Positions 1 through 10,225 are shown, counted from the stretch's first letter. The stretch: DNA of 36,657 nucleotides from Stentor coeruleus (GCA_001970955.1 MPUH01000751.1:1-36657), one strand, 5' to 3'. Notes: generated from the letters alone by a model not told the origin. A program made the numbers and translations.

Positions 1-311
1 CATAAGACAGACTTGATATAAAGAGTTTATGAAAACACGTAAATAGAAATTTGATGATTTATATAAAATTGCTATAAATATTTTACTACAATTAACTTTA
101 TTAATCTTGATGCTCATCCAGCATTTTGATGTTTGTCTTAAATTTCAAAAACTTAGAAAACCTGGAGCAAAAAATCATTTATAAGCGAATTAAAGCGAAT
201 AAAATATTTAATAACTATTGGGCTGTTGAAAATATAAATATTTTTTAGAAGAACTAACATTTTTTAAATTTAGATTAATGGAGATTATAGATTTTGTAAT
301 AAAAAGGCATA
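1..311. other. AT-rich flank without a recognisable gene
   Basis: I see no reading frame, tRNA-like fold or repeat here. The last 30 bases before the ATG at 312 are an A-rich leader and probably hold the promoter of the next gene. Confidence 0.5.
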
Positions 312-743
312 ATGGCTCACAGAAATCTTACTGCAAATCATATTGCATCACCTTCATTTGGAATTGCTTATAATTTAGGTAGTTGTGATCAAGATGCAAG
401 AAAAAATTCAAATCTTCTTTCAGAACGTTTGAAAATACAAGAAATCAAATTCTGTTCTGAGGTTCTTTCAACCCACAGTGATTCTAACAACGAAGATCAA
501 GAAACTCCTAATTTTAGGACAATCAGTGACTTTGACCCTTTCGAAAATACATATCCTAATTCACTTTCTCAAAAAACTTGTGATAGTTCTTATCAAGTTA
601 ATGAAAAGGAGCAAAATATGCTGATATTACAAGATTTACTTGATATCAACATAGAAGATATTAATTTTATTAATGAAAACCCTGGTTTCTTATCTTTTCC
701 AATAGGAAAAAACTTTAGAGCCTGTGGTTGCAAATTATTCTAA
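312..743 (+). CDS. Hypothetical protein, 143 aa
   Basis: I do not recognise this protein. It is hydrophilic, rich in Ser, Asn, Asp and Glu, and has no membrane segment or signal peptide. The N-terminal half looks disordered. The C-terminal 40 residues are more hydrophobic and end in a short Cys-rich tail (CGCKLF), which could be lipidated or bind metal, but that is a guess. The frame opens with ATG after an A-rich leader and ends in TAA. It converges on the kinesin gene, and only 43 bases separate the two stops. Codon use matches its neighbours, so a real but lineage-specific gene is likely. Confidence 0.6.
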   Translation: MAHRNLTANHIASPSFGIAYNLGSCDQDARKNSNLLSERLKIQEIKFCSEVLSTHSDSNNEDQETPNFRTISDFDPFENTYPNSLSQKTCDSSYQVNEKEQNMLILQDLLDINIEDINFINENPGFLSFPIGKNFRACGCKLF

Positions 744-786
744 AATTAGGAAATTTTTGACTTAAACTTAATCTTTTTATATTATT

Positions 787-2748
787 TTATACAAATGCTT
801 CTACTTTGCTTAAAAAAACTTTGTACATGCTTTCGTATTTACGTTTCGCACGCTCCTCCTTGATGTCACTTATTCTTTTTAAAAGAAGGCATTCAAAAGT
901 TTCTAAAGCCTCATCATTTAAATCTTCAGCTGCTTCCGGACATTCAAAAAGCCTAGTCATTTTTTCCAATCCAATTTTTTCGCTTTCAATTTTCACATAT
1001 TCTCTCTCTAAATTTTCTTTTTCAACTACCGCTTTTTCAATAATCTCCTCATATTTCTCTCTTTCTTTAGCCAAAGATTGATTTGCAACTGCTAAGCAAT
1101 TCATTGAGTTATTTATATTCACAATATTGTTAAGGAGATTTTTCTTCTCCCTATCAACAACCTGCAATTCCTTATACACTGAATATCCTTTATCGGTAAA
1201 CTTCTCATTTTCCCATGTCATATATTTTTTACTAGCCTCTGAAACATTGCTTGAAAACAGATTGCCAACTTTAGGGCAATGCAATTCTTTTATCTCTTTA
1301 ACTTTTACCATCCTTATCACATTGATAATATTTTTCTTTAATATTTTCTTACTCATATTAGCAATTTTGCTTTCAAGTTGTTGTCTTATAACTAAAGTTT
1401 CACTAGAATAAGCTTTTCCCCTTTGGTAAGTTAATTCAAGTTCTCTTTTTAAACTAGCTATATCTTGTTCGTAAGTTAATAAAAGTTGAGTGTTTGTTTC
1501 AGTTTTTATATTAGCTCTAACTTTGTTTGTTATACTTCTTGCGCTATTCCCAAAGCGTAAAGTGCTTAAGGTTTGTTCGAATTGTGACTTTGCTGCTGTT
1601 GCTGTGCAGATTATGCAGGTACGTGAGTTCCCTGCTAAGGAACTTCTGAGAATTTTTGTGAGGTTTGAATTACGGAATGGGATGTGTGAGTCACTTTTTA
1701 TAATCCCGAGTTTTTTTTCAGATAATTTGTTGATTACTTGACATAAATAGAATAAACTTGTGTTTATGTTTTTACCTTCAGCCATTATTCTGTCAATATC
1801 TGATTTGTAAGATAATGCAGAAAACTGAGAACTTTTGAACTTTTCAGTTTCAGCCGCAGCTTGGAGGGTTTTGATTTTTTCGCTTCCTGCTAAATCAACG
1901 AAATTAATCGCACTTTCTGTTGTGATGTTTTCATATTTATCACTCTCTTCGCAATCACCAGTTTTTGGAATTACACTTAAAGATTTGACGTTAAGTTTGA
2001 ATATTGTATGTGATCTAGAAGAGTGGTGGTTAAGATTCGTAGCAGCATAATGACGATTTTGTTCTCCTTTATAAAGGCTTTCAAGAACTTCGCTTATTGA
2101 AGAAACTACCTGTTCACTCAGTCCTCGGACAACAAATTCTTTGCCAGGCCCTTCGACAACATCTAAAATTTCATTTGTAAACTCTTCTGGGGGCTTAAGC
2201 AAATCGTAAACATGCTCATTGTAAATCTCCATATAAGAGCAACTGAAATAAAATTTTCTATCACTGCAACCTTTTACGACTGAGAAAATATCCTCTAAAG
2301 CTAAAACTATTATCCCTTCATAATTTTCTGATCGGCTCTCTATGTTTTTTTCCAAAGTTTTCTCAGAATACTCTATATTCATATTTCTCGATGCTAGTAC
2401 TTTACTATCTTCTTGCTTTCCTAGCATTGTATAAGTTTTTCCTGAACCAGTCTGTCCATATGCGAAAATAGTCGCATTATAGCCATCTAAAGCGCTTAAA
2501 ACCTGGTTTTTAGCCACTTTTGCATATATTTCTTGATTGTTTGAATCCCATGAAAAGCAATAATCGAATTGAAATGAAGGATTGTAATTTGAAGAGATTT
2601 TCTTGTCATTGATAAACAAGTTTAAGTCTTCAGCTTGGATTGACACTGAGTTTTTGTTAAGATTCCACATGATGTCGTCGTTTTGTTCGGATTCTTGGTT
2701 ACTTAAAGGACGGAATCTTAGATAGACTTTGATGGGTTCGCTTGCCAT
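787..2748 (-). CDS. Kinesin motor protein with N-terminal motor domain, 653 aa
   Basis: This is a microtubule-dependent ATPase motor. The motor domain fills about residues 5-415. It contains the P-loop GQTGSGKT (98-105), switch I NHHSSRSH (240-247), switch II DLAGSE (285-290) and the microtubule-binding HIPFRNSNLTKIL segment (355-367), where the usual SKLT reads SNLT. The neck segment TLSTLRFGNSARSI follows (393-406). From about 420 to 640 the protein is mostly predicted coiled coil, so it probably dimerises. Two loops are longer than in common kinesins: about 30 residues after the P-loop helix (113-145) and about 24 residues between switch II and the GKNINTSL helix (291-325). I cannot place it in a subfamily; the neck resembles kinesin-7-like sequences, but a ciliate-specific class is equally possible. 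The ATG is preceded by an AT-rich leader. Confidence 0.95.
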   Translation of the reverse strand: MASEPIKVYLRFRPLSNQESEQNDDIMWNLNKNSVSIQAEDLNLFINDKKISSNYNPSFQFDYCFSWDSNNQEIYAKVAKNQVLSALDGYNATIFAYGQTGSGKTYTMLGKQEDSKVLASRNMNIEYSEKTLEKNIESRSENYEGIIVLALEDIFSVVKGCSDRKFYFSCSYMEIYNEHVYDLLKPPEEFTNEILDVVEGPGKEFVVRGLSEQVVSSISEVLESLYKGEQNRHYAATNLNHHSSRSHTIFKLNVKSLSVIPKTGDCEESDKYENITTESAINFVDLAGSEKIKTLQAAAETEKFKSSQFSALSYKSDIDRIMAEGKNINTSLFYLCQVINKLSEKKLGIIKSDSHIPFRNSNLTKILRSSLAGNSRTCIICTATAAKSQFEQTLSTLRFGNSARSITNKVRANIKTETNTQLLLTYEQDIASLKRELELTYQRGKAYSSETLVIRQQLESKIANMSKKILKKNIINVIRMVKVKEIKELHCPKVGNLFSSNVSEASKKYMTWENEKFTDKGYSVYKELQVVDREKKNLLNNIVNINNSMNCLAVANQSLAKEREKYEEIIEKAVVEKENLEREYVKIESEKIGLEKMTRLFECPEAAEDLNDEALETFECLLLKRISDIKEERAKRKYESMYKVFLSKVEAFV

Positions 2749-5249
2749 TTTAAATTTTAACTGAAGCTTTTTGAAAGATTACTATTAGAAATTAGAATTG
2801 AGATTAGAAGGTTTGATAAGGATATTATGATATAGGTAAGAAGTGAGGTTCGAGTTATCATGAAGATTAAAGAAGAAGTGTATGCAAGATTTAAAATATT
2901 TTTAAGACTGGTAAGAAAGTATAATTATTGATTTTTTGCTTTGATAAGATTATTAGATATAGACTTTTGTAATAAAAAAACTTTGAATATGGGGAAAATG
3001 AGCTGATTTATTGTAAAAAAATAAACAGTGATTATAAGAATTAATAGTTTGAAGATTAATTCTAGGCATACTGGAATTACCAAAAATATTAAATTTGTAT
3101 CGATAAAAAATGGTGAAGATTAAATAGAAATATTGAATACAATATATTTCATAGCTTCCATGATTATTTTTTTAGGCTGTATTTTCTAGAAAATTTAATT
3201 ATCAGCTAATAAATAAAATGCTAATAAATTTGGAATAATTTCCACTAAAGAATTTTATAATTAATTTCAATTGTTTATTATATCAAATTACATAAATAGT
3301 CTACTTTTGGGTAAATTTATCGATTAACTTTTGGTGAATGCTATTTTTTTTATTACCTAGCTATAGTTAAATAAACTTCAATAAAATTATTGTATACTGA
3401 AAAAAACTATAAAGATAATATCATTGTTTAATAAAAATTATATTGCAATCATTTAATATATCATTTTCATTAAGTAAATAGGATTTATCTTCACAAAAAA
3501 TACTTTATAAATATTACCAATAATTTAAATCTTTTGCTTTATAAATAGCATTAACACAATTTATCTCCTAAGATTTTACGATGATTATAATTGCTTATAT
3601 TTAAATCCTCTCCAATTTCTAAAACAATTTTCAATATTTTCCATTATATCAAAAATTAATGTCATACTTTATTCTATTATCACCAATTTTATGAGAAATA
3701 TTATTTTATCAAAAAAACTATTTTAGCTTTCCTTATAATATAGCTATACACTAATTTAGAGATTTTATTTAAAATAGTAAAACATTGAAATAACTTATTA
3801 GATAGCCAGTGGAAGAAAAAGTGCGAGGGTATTCGAAGTATAAATCTAATCATATTTATTATTTATATACTTTATCAAAATTCTAGACTACCATGCAAAC
3901 TCGAGTATGAAAAGCTTTTAAGAACTTAAACTAGATCTTTGATATATATCATTCTTTTTGTGTTTTTGTGTTATTGAAATTGTGTTGGATTCTTGAACTA
4001 TAGAGTCTATTTAGTTGCAAGGGCTTTAAGAAAGGAACAGTAATCAAACGATGATGACTATCTACATACTGCAATAAGCATGTATCAAATACTGTTGGAT
4101 ACTCTTTGATTTTTCGCTTTGTGCATGGACAACCCATATTTGTATATAACCATATAGAATTTCAACCCACATAATGATGTTATGAAAAATTGGTGAGCAT
4201 GATATAGAATATTAGTATTAGTTAGGAATTATGATATAGCATATATAAAAACTGAAATGAGGGATGATGTAAAATCAAAAATAATAATTTTTGGGATATA
4301 AGGTTTACCAGAATATCTTATATTTTCAAATGCTATTCGATAGAAGGAATTACATCATGAGTAATAGCTGTAAGTGACTAAAAAAAATGTTAACATACCT
4401 TATATAGTTAAACTAAATATATTTCTTATGCTGATTGAAATTACTGAGTTTATTTAATTTGATGTGTCTCCATATAAAATTAAGTCATATAAAATAATTA
4501 TTATAATATGGACTTTGCTTCAGAGCCAAAAGGTTAAAATACAGTCATTATTTGTTTATTAGGAGTGGTTAACTTAGCCATAGCTTATAATATAAGATTA
4601 AATCTTACTAATAAAAAAGTAAAGGTTTTTTTTTAAAGTTTTTGAAATAAGCTTTGATAATACTTACAGCAGCGCAATAGGCATTAGAGTTTAAATTTGA
4701 ATATAATTGTAATTTCCCAAACAATTATATTTGTAATGCTAGCTAAAGACCTTAAAAATCAAAATATAGTAATAAAGGCATGAGATTCAATAATATTATC
4801 ATCTTAAATATTATGATTCTGAAATAAATGCTATTTCCATTTGTAAATATTAGATATAATTAAAACTTCTAGGAATAAGTTGCATAGATGAGATTTTATG
4901 CATCAACAGCCCATTTTGAATACTTATTATTCGGAAACATGAGCATTCATAACTAATTTTATCAAAAAAAATTATAAAAAAGTAAATCAAACCTTAATGC
5001 TGCAAACAATATTATTATAACTAAACAAAAAAATTCCAAACCTTTATAACATAAACTCCTTTATAAAACTATTTTTTTTTATAACATCAGTGATTTACAT
5101 TCAAAACCGGATCTAAATCTTACAAAGCCAACAATTCAATCTATTTTCTTAACAGCAAATTTTACCAACTATTTTTCCATATCAAAAAGCCTAGCTTCAC
5201 CTCATATTTTACATCAAAATACATAAAAAAACACATCTCCTAACTATTC
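2749..5249. other. Long AT-rich intergenic region
   Basis: This 2.5 kb stretch is far longer than the other spacers and very AT-rich. Apart from the short ORF at 3949-4137 I find no coding sequence, tRNA or conserved motif. The part next to the kinesin start (2760-2900) is purine- and G-rich on the plus strand. The part next to 5250 (5040-5240) is C-rich. Both fit the flank asymmetry described in the findings. Decayed genes, non-coding RNA or DNA elements cannot be excluded by reading alone. Confidence 0.5.
3949..4137 (-). CDS. Possible small ORF, 62 aa, with MGCPC N-terminus
   Basis: This is an isolated ATG-to-TGA frame in the long gap. Its base composition is more gene-like than its surroundings. 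The protein is basic and starts MGCPC, which resembles an N-myristoylation plus palmitoylation signal (Gly2, Cys3, Cys5). I recognise no domain. The ATG follows a TATATA run, as in many genes here. It may instead be a chance frame or the last exon of a decayed gene. Confidence 0.3.
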   Translation of the reverse strand: MGCPCTKRKIKEYPTVFDTCLLQYVDSHHRLITVPFLKPLQLNRLYSSRIQHNFNNTKTQKE

Positions 5250-6866
5250 TTAACTAATATTCCTAGCACCAGCTAACTGTGTTTCAATAAACTGCAAAAA
5301 ATTCTCAGGCTGTATCCCATGAACTTTCGGCTCATAAATCACAGGCTCAATCGACCCTGGGACATACAAATGATATCTAGGCGTAGCATTTGGTCCTTTA
5401 AAATATGGGCTTTGATTAGACACATAATATTTTAAAAACTTGCATTTATCACTTTTTTCTGCAGCTTTCTGGAAAAAGTTATCTTGATACGAGCAAGCTG
5501 GGCAAGTTTTTGAACAATTCATAACAAAGCAGCATCTATCTTTATTCTTTAAAACTTGTTCATAAAAATCTTCTTTTGATAAAATCTCAGCATGCTGCGG
5601 TGCAGATGGTGGACTAGATTCAAGTCTTTTTTCTTTAACTTCAAAAAGTTCATCAAGTTGCATGTTTTCTTGAAGATAAACTGAATTAACAGCAGCTCCT
5701 TTGTTTATATCTACAAGACGAACTTCAATATCTTCATAATGATAAACTGCTATATCTTTTATTGGTAAGTGATATATGAATTCAGGTAAGCCAACTATTA
5801 TTAAAACTTCAGGATGTTTACGGGCAAATTCTTCAATTTTAAGTCCTTGCATTATTGATTGTAAATCGTTAAGTTCTTCTTCTTGATGATCTTTTTTGAT
5901 GCTAACTAGAAGAAGTTTGGAATTTTCTGATTGGAGTTTGAAGAATACTTTGGCTGAGACGAGTTGAAGTTGTTTTATAGTAAAAAGTGGGATGATTAAA
6001 GGATCAATTTCACAGAGCACTGATGTTAAGTCTTTGAGGTCGGAGAAATGATAGGTTTGTGGATTGTTGAAAGAACCGTATATGAATTTGTCGAAGTATA
6101 TTTTTAAGTCGTACTGCATTTCGTGCCCGTTTATTTTGTAGTTAGATTCCAAGTGTGTTTCGATGTATTTTCTGAATACATCTGAGGATACATAAAGACT
6201 TCTTGGGATGATAGAATGAAACCATCCTCTTGAGTCCTTGACCCTTAAAAACTCCATATTCTCTTTGCTGTCAATGCCTAATTCTCTAGCAAGATTTTCA
6301 TCACTAACTTTTACAACTCTAACATATCTAGCTGCATACGAACTCAAAATACTACTCATCGGGTCTTCAAAATTTATAGTCGCCACTAATTCTCTAAGTT
6401 TCATTTCTCGTTCTTCATCGCCATCAGGAACATAAGCCAAAACAAAACTATCCAAAAACTCGTTTTTTTTCCTGTTTTTCAATAAGCGAATCAGCTGATC
6501 TTTTGTGTTCACAACTTCATAAAGATCTTTATGGAATTTTACCCATTTTTCTAGTTTGCGATTTTGCTCTAAAGGATTTGTATAAATCTTGTCACCAATT
6601 TTTCTGACAAAATGAATTCCGGTAGAAGATTTGGTTAAATTTATATTCTCTTTTGATGGGGTGAAGAAAAAACTTGATTTTAAAACTGGAACACCTAAGG
6701 TCTTAGCTTCTTCGTTTAATTTTTGCTTGGATTCTGAAGTTGATATAAGGAAATCTGAATACGGCTGTCTTCTTATTGAATGTATACCTGAGAAAATATT
6801 ATTATCGTAAACGTAGAGCATTGCTATTGAGCCGAAAGTTAGGCCAAAAGCTTTAGCCTTCCACAT
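5250..6866 (-). CDS. Membrane-anchored thioredoxin-fold protein with C-terminal CPAC site, 538 aa
   Basis: The last 110 residues look like a thioredoxin domain. A beta strand (CCFVMNC) leads into CPAC at 455-458, a CxxC redox site. A Thr-Pro at 495-496 sits where thioredoxins carry the cis-proline. Residues 6-20 are hydrophobic and followed by Arg32-Arg33, which suggests a signal anchor or a mitochondrial presequence. The roughly 400 residues in between have no motif I recognise, but alternating strand and helix stretches could be further degenerate thioredoxin folds, as in PDI-type proteins. There is no KDEL-like end, so ER residence is not shown. A thiol oxidoreductase in the ER or mitochondrial envelope is the best inference. 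The start codon follows a TATATATAAAT run. Confidence 0.75.
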   Translation of the reverse strand: MWKAKAFGLTFGSIAMLYVYDNNIFSGIHSIRRQPYSDFLISTSESKQKLNEEAKTLGVPVLKSSFFFTPSKENINLTKSSTGIHFVRKIGDKIYTNPLEQNRKLEKWVKFHKDLYEVVNTKDQLIRLLKNRKKNEFLDSFVLAYVPDGDEEREMKLRELVATINFEDPMSSILSSYAARYVRVVKVSDENLARELGIDSKENMEFLRVKDSRGWFHSIIPRSLYVSSDVFRKYIETHLESNYKINGHEMQYDLKIYFDKFIYGSFNNPQTYHFSDLKDLTSVLCEIDPLIIPLFTIKQLQLVSAKVFFKLQSENSKLLLVSIKKDHQEEELNDLQSIMQGLKIEEFARKHPEVLIIVGLPEFIYHLPIKDIAVYHYEDIEVRLVDINKGAAVNSVYLQENMQLDELFEVKEKRLESSPPSAPQHAEILSKEDFYEQVLKNKDRCCFVMNCSKTCPACSYQDNFFQKAAEKSDKCKFLKYYVSNQSPYFKGPNATPRYHLYVPGSIEPVIYEPKVHGIQPENFLQFIETQLAGARNIS

Positions 6867-7362
6867 ATTTATATATATTAACTCGTGAGCTCTTTAAAAT
6901 TTATTACAAAAATAATTTGAAAGGCTTATGCTGAATAAAATATTTTAGTTATCAAATAATGATTTTCTATGGATAACTCATTAAAAATCATATGTCAAAT
7001 CGTTTTACCTTATAATATGTTTAAGTGTTTAGCATTAAATTATTTAGTGAAAATAGTATTAAAGGCTAAGTTAACTGTTTAACAAAATAGATAAGATTTT
7101 TATTTTGATATAAACAAATGACTATTTGAATTTTGAAGTTATACTAAGGTTTATTAATGTAATAATCATAAATTATATTCTCATTAAATCTTGTAGCATT
7201 TCTTCCTGTAATATCACTCTCATCATCTACACCTAAAAATCATTTCCCGTCCTTCATCTCCATAAAATTTCCCTAAATCTTTAAGCCCTCTAATTCCATC
7301 AAACTCCTAAACTCTAGACATTTTTCATATCCCAAACAAATTTTTTAACGATAGAATTTAAA
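6867..7362. other. Divergent intergenic region
   Basis: This lies between two divergently transcribed genes, so it should hold both promoters. The last 160 bases before 7363 are C-rich and G-poor on the plus strand. No gene, hairpin or repeat was seen. Confidence 0.5.
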
Positions 7363-8838
7363 ATGGAAGAAATAACAGAATTTTGTTCAGCAGAATTTGA
7401 TGAGAGTTCTTTACTTAATGGTATAGAAGACCACACATTAAAACTAAAAGTCAGTATTGACAACACAAATGCAAGTTTTAAATGTGAATTAAACTCTCTC
7501 AAAGAAATTTCATCAATACTTCCTCCAAGGCTCAAAAGGTCATCAAGTACATCAAGTAACCAAAACTCTAAAAGACATAGATCAGAACTAAGTCATGGGC
7601 AGTTTAAAAACTCAGTCTTAGATGAATCAAGTATTTTAAATACCTCAGGTTTGGTAGGAAAAGATTTTGTTACCCCGAAAAAATCCCGTCCCGATCTCCC
7701 GAAATCTTCAAGTAGCAATGCTTATAAATTACTAGCTAAAAAGTTTGACACAAATTTCACGAAATTTATAGTTTCTGAGAAAATCCCTGAACCGTTCACT
7801 AAAGAAGATCTTATCAAAATATTGTTTTCTATGCATTTTCTTAATGAAAATAAAGAAACTTCTGAGACTTCTGAGCTTTTTAACCTAGTCAGTAAATGCA
7901 ACACACATAATTATTTGAAATCTGTTCTTCAGGGAATATTGAAAATAACTACTTCAGATTCTGTTCTTAGTAATGATGAGCTTTCAAATATTAAGAACCG
8001 ATTCCCGATTATGCATGCGAATTATTTTAAAAGCAAAAGAAAGTTAAGTCAAGTTGAACAGCCAAGTTTCAGTCCTCAAATGTCCCCACAAGCTAGCTTT
8101 TCTTATAAGATTGTCAAAAAACCTAGCTCGAATCAGTATAAAGAACAGTTTTCTTCATTGGCTGAGTATTTGATGAGCTATCAGAAAACTCTTGAGGACA
8201 AGTTTGAGAGAAGTGCTGAGAAAATAAACAAGGAAAAATATAAGGAATGCACTTTTAAGCCAAAGATTAACAAGAAATCTAAAGCTATTGATTCAAGTCC
8301 AAGTGCTTTAAAAATCAAAAACTCAAGCAGTTATAAAGTAATAAAGGACTCAAAACAAAAAAGCCCAAGGACTGACGCTTTGTATGAGTTTGCTGAAGTC
8401 TCTAGGAATACTAAAAAGGTAAGCAATATACAGGCAAATATAGAGCATAAAATAAGTGAAGAACTTTCTAGATATACATGTTCACCCACTATACGCCCTG
8501 TGAAATCTAAAGAAAGCACGCCTGTTAAAGGAATGGATGATGTGGTAAAACGCTTGCAAAAAGCTCGAGCTGAGAAAGAATGGAAACAGAATATGATGGA
8601 GCGTGGCAAAGTTATAGCCCCAAAAGATAAAGAAAACATAAAAAAAACAATTGACAAAATTGCGGATATAAACATAACATTACCAAATGGAACTGTAGAT
8701 AAAATCACTTATTCTAAAGGAGAAAATCTTAATTACTTGGTTAATGAATTTTGTACCAAGCACAAGCTTTCAGCGAATTATCATGAAAAGCTTGTTAAAA
8801 TTGTATTGAGAAATTTAAAAGGTAGGGAAAGCAGTTAA
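7363..8838 (+). CDS. Hypothetical basic low-complexity protein, probably cytoskeletal, 491 aa
   Basis: I do not recognise a named family. The N-terminal 115 residues are Ser-rich and probably disordered. Residues 145-195 form a helical block. Residues 292-305 hold a CTFKPKIN element, and 371-380 a related CSPTIRPVK. F-x-P-x-I elements of this kind are common in ciliate cytoskeleton-associated proteins. A basic coiled-coil stretch follows (390-435). The last 55 residues look like a compact ubiquitin-like beta-grasp or similar small domain (TLPNGTVDKITYSKGENL and two helices). A ciliary or basal-body role is an inference from style only. Codon use is like that of its neighbours. Confidence 0.7.
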   Translation: MEEITEFCSAEFDESSLLNGIEDHTLKLKVSIDNTNASFKCELNSLKEISSILPPRLKRSSSTSSNQNSKRHRSELSHGQFKNSVLDESSILNTSGLVGKDFVTPKKSRPDLPKSSSSNAYKLLAKKFDTNFTKFIVSEKIPEPFTKEDLIKILFSMHFLNENKETSETSELFNLVSKCNTHNYLKSVLQGILKITTSDSVLSNDELSNIKNRFPIMHANYFKSKRKLSQVEQPSFSPQMSPQASFSYKIVKKPSSNQYKEQFSSLAEYLMSYQKTLEDKFERSAEKINKEKYKECTFKPKINKKSKAIDSSPSALKIKNSSSYKVIKDSKQKSPRTDALYEFAEVSRNTKKVSNIQANIEHKISEELSRYTCSPTIRPVKSKESTPVKGMDDVVKRLQKARAEKEWKQNMMERGKVIAPKDKENIKKTIDKIADINITLPNGTVDKITYSKGENLNYLVNEFCTKHKLSANYHEKLVKIVLRNLKGRESS

Positions 8839-9212
8839 ATTAGACGTTTAGTATAAGCTTAGTTTGGGTTAGGTAATACTATGATTTTATTATAAGATTG
8901 TGTTTTATATGTTCATGATGATATTATATATATTCAATAAAAACTTCAATCAAAACGTATCCTTTTAAAAAGTTAAAAATCAAAATTATAAGAAATAAAT
9001 TTCTTTGGCACCTACACAAAATATAATTACCCGTAAAGTATTTAATTCGAAAATTCTATTTAAATCATAATAATCCCAAGCAATTCCTATAAAAAATTCC
9101 AAACTAAGTCTAAAAATTCATCATTCAACTAAAAAAATCAAAACTATCCATAAGAACTCTATATATTTATCTAAAATACTACAACAAGCTATCCCAAACA
9201 ACTTCTAAGTAA
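8839..9212. other. Convergent spacer
   Basis: This spacer lies between two genes that end towards each other. It is AT-rich, turning C-rich on the plus strand towards 9212. I see no gene or clear terminator structure. Confidence 0.5.
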
Positions 9213-9572
9213 TTATAAATTAACTTTTTTTGCTAAATTAAGCGACTCTCTTTTCAAAACATGCAACAAAGTTTGAGAACTTTCGAGAATCTTGATATAA
9301 GCGCCTTCTGTTTCTTGTATAGCTTTATCATAATCGTTTCTTGCAGTGATTTTTTTATTTAAACTATCTATATAGTTTTTACCATTCACCCGGGCTAGTT
9401 TATCGCTGAGAATTGCAATTTGTTTTTGGATGCTTGATTTTTCAGCCATTTCCTCTTGTAATTGTTTTTCTAAATCTCCTCGTTGCTCTTTGAGATCTTC
9501 AAGACATGATACAAGTTGATTGTTGTAGTTTTGTAATGATGCGCCCTATATAAAGTTTACTTGAGTTGCCAT
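9213..9572 (-). CDS. SSNA1: SSNA1/DIP13 centriole and basal-body microtubule protein, 114 aa, one intron
   Basis: SSNA1 (NA14, DIP13) is a small fibre-forming coiled-coil protein. It works at centrioles and basal bodies and remodels or branches microtubules. The ATG is at 9570-9572. Exon 1 is only 12 bases (9561-9572, MATQ). A 15-nt intron follows (9546-9560, GTAA...TAG), and exon 2 runs 9545-9213. The spliced protein begins MATQGASLQNYNNQLVSC and carries the family hallmarks EKLARVN-like (here DKLARVN), ARNDYDKAIQETE and ILESSQTLLHVLKRE. Length is close to the vertebrate protein (about 119 aa). Ignoring the intron, the frame would wrongly start at the internal Met at 9449. The whole protein is predicted coiled coil. 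Confidence 0.95.
9546..9560 (-). other. 15-nt spliceosomal intron in SSNA1
   Basis: On the minus strand the intron starts GTAA and ends TAG. Removing it joins codon 4 to the conserved GASLQNYNN sequence in frame. The intron holds an in-frame TAG, so it must be removed to make the protein. Confidence 0.93.
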
Positions 9573-9739
9573 AATTATTATTTAATTTTCATAGCTTAAA
9601 GTTAAGATTTTCAGTCATAATAAAGTAATAGTAATAAACTGAAAAGTATTTAGATAATAATTTAAGTAAATAATTGAATGCATATGCAACAGTAAATGTT
9701 ATGATATATTATTTTAGCAATTTTATAATAAAAATATCT

Positions 9740-10225
9740 ATGGGATAATAGAAATCCTAGGAAGTTCTGGAAAGATAGAATAATTCAGCTAGACTATGCA
9801 ATTTGCTTATAAAAGCGATGATTATATCAGAAGATATGGTTGAAACAAAATTTACCTTGAATGAGATTGTCAAGCTTTTAATGCAGCATCTTTCTCTTAA
9901 CTAAAATTCTAACCTTCAAGATAGCATGAGTTATATAATAAATCTGATTCCTAGGAATATACTTGAATATTAAAGAACTATACAGACCCAATTGTCTAAA
10001 GATACAGTCACGCAGCTTGGAGAATTTATATTAAACAAACTTGTTAAACTGAATAAAGACCTTAAAGATATAGTTTCTGAATATCAAAGCTGGTATGGTT
10101 TTACCCTAACAACCACACAAATTCTAGTAACCTTGTTTGGAATACTTTTATTAGTTAAACTTTCTGCACCTTTATTTTACAATTTTTTTTTTGCTAAAAT
10201 TTTTATACAAGATGGGGAAGATTAG
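9740..10225 (+). pseudogene. Coding-like ORF interrupted by TAA/TAG, C-terminal membrane segment
   Basis: One frame runs from ATG 9740 to TAG 10223-10225. It is interrupted by TAA at 9746, 9902 and 9971 and by TAG at 9749, 9758 and 9776, and never by TGA. From 9779 on the codons look like a real gene apart from the two TAAs. The product is helical and hydrophilic, then has one strongly hydrophobic segment (ILVTLFGILLLVKLSAPLFY) and a short tail, as in a tail-anchored membrane protein. The uninterrupted last part (9974-10225) has no ATG. I tested 15-16 nt GT-AG introns and none removes either TAA. It may be a pseudogene, contain sequence errors, or be read with TAA/TAG as glutamine. I do not recognise the family. 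Confidence 0.45.

Noticed and set aside
2830..4140. tRNA-like T-arm motifs (GGTTCGAG near 2847, GGGTATTCGAAGTAT near 3826)
   Set aside because: Neither has a matching acceptor stem, anticodon arm or D-arm at the right distance.
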